DNA from: Ryuthela nishihirai
Lineage: Eukaryota; Arthropoda; Arachnida; Araneae; Heptathelidae
Assembly: GCA_038380435.1 (NCBI GenBank)
Contig: JAWZYU010000779.1
Coordinates: forward strand, 1-64,000
Direction of reading: 5' to 3'
Length of the DNA: 64,000 bases
The position numbers and the translations under genes are program-made. Numbering within the stretch: position 1 is the first letter of the stretch; every line of letters begins with the position of its first letter. The notes beneath the pieces were generated by a model. It saw only the letters and a program-made list of their open reading frames with translations. It did no database searches and was not told the origin of the DNA. This document shows positions 21,610 to 30,169 of this stretch, piece by piece.

Positions 21610-21825
21610 TTTAAAAAATAAAAAAAAAAATACCCCCTCAAGCAGCTGCTTGCCACAGAGGTCTGACACAGGAGCCTATATGTTTATATGTCACAGTAGG
21701 AGATCTGAGAGGATGGCAGGACCTCAGCAGAAAAACGCCACACACATCCATGCCTAATCCGGGGCTCGAACCCAGGTCCCTTAGATCAGTAGCCAAAGCG
21801 TGCTAACCACTCGGCAAAAAACTCG
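21610..21825 (-). mobile_element. SINE-B copy, mirror of 17521-17735
   Basis: Same insertion as in the left arm, oriented in the opposite direction. The head is cut at the same place (GCCGAGTGG next to AAAAACTCGC). Confidence 0.9.
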
Positions 21826-22234
21826 CAAAATACTTAAACTATTAAAATTTAAGTTTTTCAAAAGGCCTTTAAATAAACTGTGAAATGAGCTATTATATAT
21901 TTATTTAGTAGTAAATTAAAATTTCACTGTCGATGTTCAAAACATTTGAAGTTAATATTTCAAAACACTACGGCTTCATTTTTTATGGAAAGAAATATAT
22001 ATTAACTAACAACATCTCAAGAATTCAATAATAAAGTATTGGAAGAAATGTCCTGTGACACTTTATTACTGAATGTTTGAGTTCGATTCTAGGAAGGTCC
22101 CATTTCTGGATTCTTGAGGTGTGAGAGAATGTTTGCCTGACCTCTCTGTCCAAATCATTACAACTGTCTTGACGCTGTTGCCACAGGAGTCTTCGATAAG
22201 GGCGTTTTCCCTAGCTAAGGTTCAGGCATCCGAG

Positions 22235-22316
22235 GACGAGGTGGCCGAGTGGTTAAGGCGATGGACTGCTAATCCATTGGGCTCTGCCCGCGTGGGTTCG
22301 AATACCATCCTCGTCG
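22235..22316 (+). tRNA. tRNA-Ser(GCT), possibly impaired
   Basis: 82 nt with acceptor stem GACGAGG / CCTCGTC, A box TGGCCGAGTGG, anticodon GCT and a class-II variable arm. A T run at 22320-22332 could terminate Pol III. The B box reads GGTTCGAATAC instead of GGTTCGAATCC; this changes a highly conserved B-box C and the T stem, so it may be a pseudogene. It is the mirrored partner of 17030-17111. Confidence 0.82.
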
Positions 22317-22479
22317 AATTTTTTTTTTTTTCCACCAAAACATCTTCGGGAAAATTTTTAATAGAATGTTATTATCGGCAGAAATTTTTAAACGGCATGT
22401 TTAACATCTGCAAGAAATTTTAAGTAGGAGGTGAACATCTCAGATATTTTTTGAATAGAATATGAGCATGTTGTTGGGT

Positions 22480-22860
22480 GGGTTGTTTTACCTCTGAGCG
22501 GCACTTTTTTGCACACCATGGGCTAAATGGCCAGGTCACATGGACCCCGAAGGCTCAGAGAATGTTGGGGGAGGGGACCCACTGGAATAGCTGTTGGGAG
22601 ACAGATGGTAGCCTCCCGTCAAGGCCATCCAGCGTGTTCTTTAACGTGCACAGGGTATGGCTCTCCCGCACACGGGGCCACGGCTTAACGTCCCATCTGA
22701 CGGACGGCGGCCTTTCCAAACCCATCGGTATCCCCTACTGACCGTGGGCAGGGCGGGGAATTTTGCGGAAATAAATCTCAACGCTGACCCAGCTGGGACT
22801 CGAACCGGAGAACTACAGATTACGAGCCTGGCGCGCTACCGTCTGAGCCACCCCCGCCCC
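22480..22860 (-). mobile_element. SINE-A copy
   Basis: Full-length. Its tail end is the outer end of the right arm of inverted repeat 2; the head extends beyond the matched arm. The B-box complement is altered (CGAACCGGAG). Confidence 0.9.
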
Positions 22861-22895
22861 ATATAAATTAAGGAACAATCCTATGTTATGTCAAT

Positions 22896-23000
22896 GGGAA
22901 GCTAACGTCAAAGCCATCTAGCGTGTTCTTAAACTTGCACAGGGTATGGCTCTCCCGCACACAGAACCACGGCTTAACATCCTATCCGAAGGACAGCGAC
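22896..23000 (-). mobile_element. SINE-A central-domain fragment
   Basis: Only the part around the ACGTTAAAG-type domain is left, and it is diverged. Confidence 0.7.
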
Positions 23001-23059
23001 CAAGGGATCGATTTCCATTATAGTATAACATTCCCCCCTCTTCATATATTCTTATATGG

Positions 23060-23203
23060 AAAAAAAAAAATACCCCTTTAAGCTGTTTGCCACAGAGGTC
23101 TGACAGGAGCCTGTCAGCTATTATACCATAGTAGAAAGTTAGTGAGGATGGCTGGACCTCAGCAGAAAAATAACATACACAACCATGCCTTACCCGGGGT
23201 CTT
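23060..23203 (-). mobile_element. SINE-B fragment
   Basis: Tail and body are recognisable, and it breaks off at the start of the head (ACCCGGGGTCT). Confidence 0.8.
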
Positions 23204-23489
23204 AAAAAGATCATTTTATTATAATTTTATTCTGCAAGAAATTTTAAGCAGGAGGTGAGCATCTGATAGAAATTTGAATAGAATGTTTTACATCTGATAA
23301 AAATTTTGAATAGAATGTGAACATTTGCATGAAACTTTGGAAAAAGTTTATTTTCATGCTTATACGACGAACTGTTTTGCAATCAAGGTTATTTAGAAGC
23401 AGGGGGGATAGAGAGAAAAAAAATAGGGGGTGGGATGAGGGGGCAAGAAATTCAATCGAGTCGGAAAAAAGTGAAGGGGGGGGGGGGTT

Positions 23490-23862
23490 GTTGGGTTGTT
23501 TTACCTCTGAGTGGCACTTTTTTGCACACCATGGGCTAAAATGGCCAGGTCACATGGACCCCGAAGGCTCAGAGAAGATTGGAGGAGGGGACCCACTGGA
23601 ACAGCTGTTGGGAGACAGATGGTAGCCCCCCGTCAAGGCCATCCAGCGTGTTCTTTAACGTGCACAGGGTATGACTCTCCTGCACACGGGGCCACGGCTT
23701 AACGTCGTATCGGAGAGACGGCGGCCTTTCCAAGCCCATCGGTGTCCCCTACTGACCGTGGGCAGGGCGGGGAATTTTGCGGAGATAAATCTCAACGCTG
23801 ACCCAGCTGGGACTCGAACCTGGGAACTACAGATTACGAGCCTGGCGCGCTACCGACTGAGC
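23490..23862 (-). mobile_element. SINE-A copy
   Basis: Nearly complete and well preserved. It sits between two long G runs (23474-23487 and about 23870-23881), so a target duplication cannot be defined. Confidence 0.9.
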
Positions 23863-24008
23863 CCCAGGGAGGGGGGGGGGGTAAAAGACTGGATTTTCAT
23901 TGTAGTATAATATTTCATCCTTCACTTGAGATGTCTTTAAGAAAATTTCTTCGGAAATGCCAGAAATATCCATAATTTAATACTTATGTCTCTATTACTA
24001 GCATCTTT

Positions 24009-24386
24009 GGGGCGGGGGTGGCTCAGTCGGTAGCGCGCCAGGCTCATAATCTGTAGTTCCCAGGTTCGAGTCCCAGCTGGGTCAGCGTTGAGATTTATCT
24101 CCGCAAAATTCCCCGCCCTGCCCACGGTCAGTAGGGGACACCGATGGGCTTGGAAAGGCCGCCGTCCGTCGGATGGGACCGTGGCCCCGTGTGCGGGAGA
24201 GCCCATACCCTGTGCACGTTAAAGAACACGCTGGATGGCTTTGACGGGAGGCTACCATCTGTCTCCCAACAGCTGTTCCAGTGGGTCCCCTCCCCCCAAC
24301 CTTCTCTGAGCCTTCGAGGTCCATGTGACCTGGCCATTTAGCCCATTGTGTGCAAAAAAAGTGCCGCTCAGAGGTAAAACAACCCA
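24009..24386 (+). mobile_element. SINE-A with exact target-site duplication
   Basis: ACTAGCATCTTT flanks it at 23997-24008 and 24387-24398. The anticodon region reads CTCATAATCTG, the form closest to a real tRNA-Met(CAT). A short deletion removes GTTAAGC from the central domain. Confidence 0.93.
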
Positions 24387-24592
24387 ACTAGCATCTTTAA
24401 AGGGGGAAGGTATGCCCTCCCCATAGGTAATTTTTTTATATACAAAATAAGAACTTTCTTTTTAGAATCCCCCTCTCATAATTGCTTCAAATTAATGATG
24501 GTCGAAATCAGGTATTCTCACTTCCCCGGGGCAAAAAACATCAACATCCAACCACCCCCCATCATCACTCGATCTTCAACTCACACACGGGG

Positions 24593-25372
24593 CGGGGGTG
24601 GTTTAGTCGGTAGCGTGCCAGGCTCGTAATATGTAGTTCCCAGGTTCGAGTCCCAGCTGGGTCAACGTTGAGATTTATCTCCAAAATTCCCCGCTCTGCC
24701 CACGGTCAGTAGGGGACACCAATGGGCTTGGAAAGACCGCCGTCCGTCGGATGGGACGTTAAGCAGTGGCCCAGTGTGCGGGTTGGGTTGGGTTGTTTTA
24801 CCTCTGAGCGGCACTTTTTTGCACACCATGGGCTAAATGGCCAGGTCACATGGACCCCGAAGGCTCAGAGAATGTTGGGGGAGGGGACCCACTGGAATAG
24901 CTGTTGGGAGACAGATGGTAGCCTCCCGTCAAGGCCATCCAGCGTGTTCTTTAACGTGCACAGGGTATGGCTCTCCCACACACGGGGCCACGGCTTAACG
25001 TCCCAACCAAACGGACGGCGACCTTTCCAAGCCTATCGGTGTCCCCTACTGACCAAAAGGGCAAGTCGGGGAGTTTTGCGGAGATAAATCTCAACGCTGA
25101 CCCAGCTGGGACCCGAACCTGGGAACTACAGATTACGAGCCTGGCGCGCTACCGACTGAGCCCCCCCCCCCCCCCCCCGCCACCCCGTGTGCGGGAGAAC
25201 CATACCCTGTGCACGTTAAAGAACACACTGGATGGCCTTGACGGGAATAGCTATTCTAGTGGGTCCCCTCCCCCAACCTTCTCTGAGCCTTCGGGGTCCT
25301 TGGGACCTGGTCATTTAGTCCATGGTTTGCAAAAAAGTGCCGCTCAGAAGTAAAACAACACAACCCAAAAAT
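24593..25372 (+). mobile_element. SINE-A split by a second SINE-A
   Basis: The outer copy is 24593-24782 plus 25197-25372. An opposite-strand SINE-A is inserted in its central domain, with the 9-bp duplication GTGTGCGGG at 24774-24782 and 25197-25205. Confidence 0.9.
24783..25196 (-). mobile_element. Nested SINE-A inside the previous SINE
   Basis: Full-length, minus strand. The tail ends in TTGGGTTGGGTTG on the plus strand, showing that the 3' end carries AACCC-like short repeats. The 5' end has a long C run (about 25160-25178). Confidence 0.9.
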
Positions 25373-25998
25373 CAACTCACACACAATTAAATATTAAGGA
25401 CCTGTGAAGAAATAAAATCTTACGGTACTACGTAAATTTGTCATAAAAACAACTCAATCAGAAAGAATACACTCAAGAAAAAATTTACCTAAGATAATTA
25501 AGAGATTTGCCAATTCTCAAAAATGAAAACCACAAATGTTGGTATGTATGTAGATCCCAATGTTATAAATATTAAAAAAAATTATTCACAAATGGCATTA
25601 TTCATATCTATGAATTAAGTATAAAATGTAGGAATAAAATGCTGTAAACGTTAATAAATGTAGAAATAGAAGTAAATTTTTCAATTAAAGAGAGAATTAA
25701 AAATAATCGGTACAATATGGAAACCAGCATGACCTTTACTTAAGGTTCAGATACAGGAGAATCAGGTGGCCGAGTGGTGCCTGCGTGGGTTCGAATCCCT
25801 TCGCAGTCACTCCCCCCCCCCCTCCAAGACAGTCACTAGGTGTTAAACTCTTGTTAACATTGAACCATTTCCTTGTTTTGTGAGTGTACAACCATCAATT
25901 AACTAATGCGACTTAATATGAAATACCAAAGAAAAAGATTGGAAAAAAGTCAAATCGTATCACCATCAAAAGTAATCCAATCGTATTACACTACAAAA
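25373..25998. other. AT-rich stretch with a tRNA-Ser remnant
   Basis: Apart from the remnant at 25763-25808 I see no gene or repeat. Confidence 0.5.
25763..25808 (+). pseudogene. tRNA-Ser remnant
   Basis: The D-arm part (GGTGGCCGAGTGG) is joined directly to the T arm (GCGTGGGTTCGAATCCC). The anticodon arm is deleted. Upstream it shares ACCTTTACTTAAGGTT with the intact copy at 28046. Confidence 0.8.
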
Positions 25999-26021
25999 AG
26001 ATTCAATTGTATAAGAGCATC

Positions 26022-26512
26022 CATGTGGCCAGGTCACATGAACCCCGAAGGCTCAGAGAAGATTGGGGGAGGGGACCCACTGGGACAGCTGTTGGGAGAC
26101 AGATGGTAGCCTCCCGTCAAGGCCATCCAGCGTATTCTTTAACGTTGGGTTGTTTTACCTCTGAGCGGCACTTTTTTGCACACCATGGGCAAAATGGCCA
26201 GGTCACAATGACCCCAAAGGCTCAGAGAAGGTTGGGGGAGGGGACTCACTGAAGCAGCTGTTGGAAGACAGATGGTAGGCTCCCGTCAAGGCCATCCAGC
26301 GTGTTCTTTAACGTGCACATGGTATGGCTCTCTCCCGCACACGGTGCCACGAATTAACGTCCCATCCGACGGACGGCGGCCTTTCCAAGCCCACCGGTGT
26401 CCCCTACTGACAGTGGGTAAGGAATTTTGCGGAGATAAATCTCAACTCTGGCTCAACTGGGAACTACAGATTACGAGCGTGTCGCACTACCGACTTAGCC
26501 AGCCCCGCCCCC
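26022..26512 (-). mobile_element. SINE-A with two tails and a long target duplication
   Basis: A 23-bp duplication (25999-26021 and 26513-26535, one mismatch) flanks the insertion. Two tails are present; the outer one lacks its last 50 bp or so. Confidence 0.92.
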
Positions 26513-26797
26513 AGATTCAATTGTACAAGAGCATCAATGATATCAGACTTAAAAAAAATAAGCCGTGAAAAAAAAAAGAGTGTAATCATATCAGACTAAA
26601 AACAGCCTACTGTCAGTCTCAGAAAAGTTGCAATACCCATTGTCTATTGCACCCAGAGCGAGCTTCGATAATTATTAATTTTTCTGAATTTAATGTCACT
26701 TTTAAAAGCATTTGAAAATCATCTGTTGAAAAATGAATCAACTTTCCTGTAAGTATGATAGTTAATTTGTTTGTAAATTTGCCGCCCTTAAAGAAAT

Positions 26798-27013
26798 TAA
26801 GCCGTCCCGTGGCCGAGTGGTTAGCACGCTTGGCTACTGATCTAATGGACCTGGGTTCGAGCCCGGATTAGGCATGGATGTGTCTTTTGTTTTTCTGCTG
26901 AGGTCCTGCCATCCTCTCAGATCTCCTACTGTGGCATATAAACTGACAGGCTCCTGTCAGACCTCTGTGGCAAGCAGCTGCTTGAGGGGGTTATTTATTT
27001 ATTTATTTATTTT
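26798..27013 (+). mobile_element. SINE-B with target-site duplication
   Basis: TTAAAGAAAT flanks it at 26788-26797 and 27014-27023. The head starts GCCGTCCCGTGGCCGAGTGG and the tail is (ATTT)n. This copy best defines the SINE-B ends. Confidence 0.92.
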
Positions 27014-27084
27014 TTAAAGAAATGCCGTCGCACCTGTTGCACGTCAGTAGCGCCGCCCCTGGCAATACTCTGCAACTAAAGAAA

Positions 27085-27660
27085 AGAGGTCTAGTTATAT
27101 AAGACTAAGAAAAGATCCAGTCATATAAGACTAAGAAAAGATCCAGTCATATAAGACTAAGAAAAGATCCAGTCATATCGGACTAAGAAAATATCAAGTC
27201 ATATAAGATTAAAAAAAATCCAGTCATTTCGGACTAAGAAAAGATCCAGTCCTGAAAGACTAACAAAAGATCCAGTCATATCGGACTAAGAAAAGATCCA
27301 GTTATATAAGACTAAGAAAAGATCCAGTCACATTAGACTGAGAAAAGATCCAGTCATTTAAGGCTAGGAAAAGATCCAGTTATATAAGACTAATAAAAAA
27401 TCCAGTCATATCGGACTAAGAACAGATCCAGTTATATAAGACTAAGAAAAGATCCAGTCACATAAGACTGAGAAAAAATCCAGCCATACAAGAATAACAA
27501 AAGATCCAGTCATATCGGATAAAGAAAAGATCCGGTTATATAACACTAAGAAAAGATCCTGTCATATAAGTTTAATAAAAGATCCAGTCATATTGGACTA
27601 AGAAAAGGTTCAATAAGGTAAAATCTGAAAAAGATCTAATTGTATCAGATTAAAGAAAAG
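27085..27660. repeat. 26-bp minisatellite, about 20 units
   Basis: The unit is close to GACTAAGAAAAGATCCAGTC plus ATATAA. Units differ from each other by several bases, so it is an old array. Diverged units may continue to about 27850. Confidence 0.9.
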
Positions 27661-28045
27661 GTCCATGATTAAAATCTAGATCTACTCCCCATTCGATCGT
27701 ATACAAAAGATATAAATATTATATATCAGATCAAAAACATTTTTAATAAATAAGAAGATCCAATGGCACAACTGACTCAAAAAGTCGCATCAGAATGAAA
27801 GAAATTCTTCATTAGACTGAAAAAGATCCGTTCATATCAGCGTCTTTGGTGAGAAAAAGATGCTACTGATAGTTGTTTGCAGGAAATTTTAACCAGCGTG
27901 TGAACATTTTCAGTGTTTTGCGTTTTTTTTCCCTCGAAAAACATCATTTTGGCTCGGAAAGGTTCAAATGAACCAACAGATTAATTAAAATGCCACCCAT
28001 TCTTATGAATTAGCATGACCTTTACTTAAGGTTATTTCAAGCGAG
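27661..28045. other. AT-rich stretch upstream of tRNA-Ser
   Basis: It holds diverged minisatellite traces and an AAATTTTAACCAGCGTGTGAAC block related to sequence downstream of the tRNA-Ser copy at 22235. No gene is recognised. Confidence 0.5.
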
Positions 28046-28127
28046 GACGAGGTGGCCGAGTGGTTAAGGCGATGGACTGCTAATCCATTGGGCTCTGCCC
28101 GCGTGGGTTCGAATCCCATCCTCGTCG
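28046..28127 (+). tRNA. tRNA-Ser(GCT), intact
   Basis: 82 nt. Acceptor stem GACGAGG / CCTCGTC, A box TGGCCGAGTGG, anticodon GCT within GGACTGCTAATCC, class-II variable arm, and consensus B box GGTTCGAATCC. A T-rich terminator follows at 28131-28146. Of the three copies this is the one with every expected element, so it is the best candidate for a working gene; it would read AGC/AGT serine codons. The Ty3/Gypsy element begins 109 bp downstream. Confidence 0.95.
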
Positions 28128-28236
28128 GAGTATTTTTTTTTTTTTTACATATATTTTTTACACTTGGCAATATTGAAACACAATAAACACACTATTAACG
28201 TTCTTAGAGTCCAGTCACATATTTATGTATTCATAT

Positions 28237-28946
28237 TGTTACGACAGAAGGAATCTGGCAACCGAAAGCAAAAAGTTTCAGCCAACGAATAAGAACGTTG
28301 GGAGAATTTGGAGAAGAAGAGTGGAGCGTTAACGGTCGTTTTGTATTGTAACGGTCGTTTTGTTGTAACGGTCGGGAGAGTTCGAAAATGGACGGTGAGC
28401 TGTTCTGAGACAGTGCGCGTAAGTGTCAAGAAGTAACTTGATGTGTTGTGTATACGCGGAAGGATAAAAGTGGGATCTTTTATCGTTAAGTATCAAGAAG
28501 TAACTTGATGTGTTGTGTATACGCGGAAGGATAAAAGTGGGATCTTTTATCGTTAAGTATCAAGAAGTAACTTGATGTGTTGTGTATACGCGGAAGTATA
28601 AAAGTGGGAACTTTTATGGCTAACTTCGAATGTCTACACGGACTGTCTTTTTGTTCGGCTAGTGTGTGAAAAGTTATTAGCACAGGACGAGAATTGGTTT
28701 ACGAGTGAAGATCTTCGGGTGACTTGGTAAATCAAGTAAAAGGTAGTATTTAGTAAAATACACAGAGCTGATATTGTGTGCTCTACGCAGGAAGATTGAT
28801 GACTTGTGCATGTTAATAGTTGATTTGTTAATAAGATACTTCATCCATATTTCCTTTGTAACAATTTACCTTGTATTGAATTTGGTTTTGAAATATAGCT
28901 TTTAATACTCACGCTCAGTGGCTATCCATTTTTGTGATCCGCAACA
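28237..28946 (+). repeat. 5' LTR of the Ty3/Gypsy element
   Basis: 710 bp, starting TGTTACGACAG and ending CCGCAACA. It contains three copies of a 67-bp repeat (from 28426), each with an ATAAAAG TATA-like motif, probably the promoter region. It appears near-identical to the 3' LTR. Confidence 0.95.
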
Positions 28947-28948
28947 TT

Positions 28949-28966
28949 TGGTGTCAGAAGTGGGAT
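28949..28966 (+). promoter_or_regulatory. Primer-binding site, tRNA-Leu-like
   Basis: TGGTGTCAGAAGTGGGAT begins two bases after the 5' LTR. The reverse complement ends in TGACACCA, matching the 3' end of tRNA-Leu including CCA. The tRNA assignment is from memory of tRNA-Leu sequences. Confidence 0.8.
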
Positions 28967-28978
28967 TAATTTAATTGA

Positions 28979-30169
28979 ATGCCGTTAACTAGAAGTATGG
29001 ACGAATTAGTAAAGTTGATGACTGATATTAAAGGTGAAATTGGTGACCTTGCTAGACAAAGTGATAACTTGAAAGCCGATATGGCTACTCAGATGACTGA
29101 TTTGAAAGCCGATATGGCCGCACAAAATAATGAGTTGAGGACTGACTTGAAAGCCGAAATAGCCGCACAAAATACTGAGATGAGAGCTGAAGTGGCTTCT
29201 CAAATTGATAAGATTTCTGATAAGTGTAAGGACATTATGACCGAACTAAATAGTGTAAAAGATGATCTTGATAGTGTTAAGTTAGATTATAAACATGAAA
29301 TTGAAATTGTAAAAACTGATTGTGAACGCCAGTTTCAGATTTTGAGAAATGAAATGTTGCCTTCTGCCTGTGATAATAATAATTCTAGTGGAAATAATGT
29401 TATTACACATATCGCTAAAAATACAACTAAACCTTCTACATATGATGGTCAATCATCTTGGACAGTATTTAAAACACAATTCGAAGTTATCGCCACAGCC
29501 AATGAGTGGAATGAATTCCAAAAGGCCAGTTTTCTTGCAGCTTCCTTAAGGAATTCTGCTGCGGAAGTTTTGCAGTCTGTTCCAGAAGAAAAACGACTTG
29601 ATTATCAAAGTCTAGTTTCTGCATTAGAACTAAGGTTTGGTGATAGTTATTTAAAACAATATTACGTGACTCAATTTAAACATCGCATGCAGAAAAATGG
29701 TGAAACTTTGCAAGAGCTTGCTAGTGATATTGAGCGTCTAGCTAGATTGGCTTATAGTAACTGTCCACCAGAAATTCAAGATAATTTAGCTCAATTACAA
29801 TTTATTGATGCTATTGCTGACCCTGACACTCAGCAATCTCTGAGGATGTTGGAAGGTGAATCCTTAAAGTTAGCTGTGGTACATGCTATGAAATACGAGT
29901 GCTCTAGGCTTTCCTCCCGAGCGAACAAACGTACAGTGAGATTTGTAAGTGCAGAAGAAACTGTAGAAAAGGATAATGAAATGAAAGAACTAACTAAAGC
30001 GATGCTATCCGTTTTGAAAGACATAAGAGGTTCTTCTTCAAAAACTACAACAGACCTTCAGTGTTGGAATTGTGGCAAGACCGGACACATTCGTACCAAT
30101 TGTAATAGGAAACGAATGAGGAGTCCAAGTCCATCAACTAGACAACAGGATCAGGGAAACAGAAATTAG
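28979..30169 (+). CDS. gag: Gag protein of the Ty3/Gypsy element
   Basis: 396 residues, starting at the first ATG after the primer-binding site. Residues 1-130 are rich in heptad and 11-residue repeats (LKADMA, LRTDLKAEIAAQ) and probably form a coiled coil. A Retrotrans_gag-like region follows at about 155-285 (WTVFKTQF, YVTQFKHRMQ, ETLQELASDIERLA). A CCHC zinc knuckle spans residues 362-375 (C-x2-C-x4-H-x4-C, 30062-30103), followed by a basic tail. It would package the element's RNA into cytoplasmic particles. The last codons hold a slippery heptamer for frameshifting into pol. The length is ordinary for the family and no break is seen. Confidence 0.93.
   Translation: MPLTRSMDELVKLMTDIKGEIGDLARQSDNLKADMATQMTDLKADMAAQNNELRTDLKAEIAAQNTEMRAEVASQIDKISDKCKDIMTELNSVKDDLDSVKLDYKHEIEIVKTDCERQFQILRNEMLPSACDNNNSSGNNVITHIAKNTTKPSTYDGQSSWTVFKTQFEVIATANEWNEFQKASFLAASLRNSAAEVLQSVPEEKRLDYQSLVSALELRFGDSYLKQYYVTQFKHRMQKNGETLQELASDIERLARLAYSNCPPEIQDNLAQLQFIDAIADPDTQQSLRMLEGESLKLAVVHAMKYECSRLSSRANKRTVRFVSAEETVEKDNEMKELTKAMLSVLKDIRGSSSKTTTDLQCWNCGKTGHIRTNCNRKRMRSPSPSTRQQDQGNRN

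Larger units (their letters stand above)
21340..22655 (-). repeat. Inverted repeat 2, right arm
   Basis: Reverse complement of 16695-18222. It contains the mirrored SINE-B, tRNA-Ser and part of a SINE-A. Confidence 0.92.

Noticed and set aside
26801..26875. True tRNA-Ser or tRNA-Leu genes at the SINE-B heads (also 17521, 46064).
   Set aside because: The heads lack proper acceptor-stem pairing, continue into a conserved body and are dispersed with target duplications.
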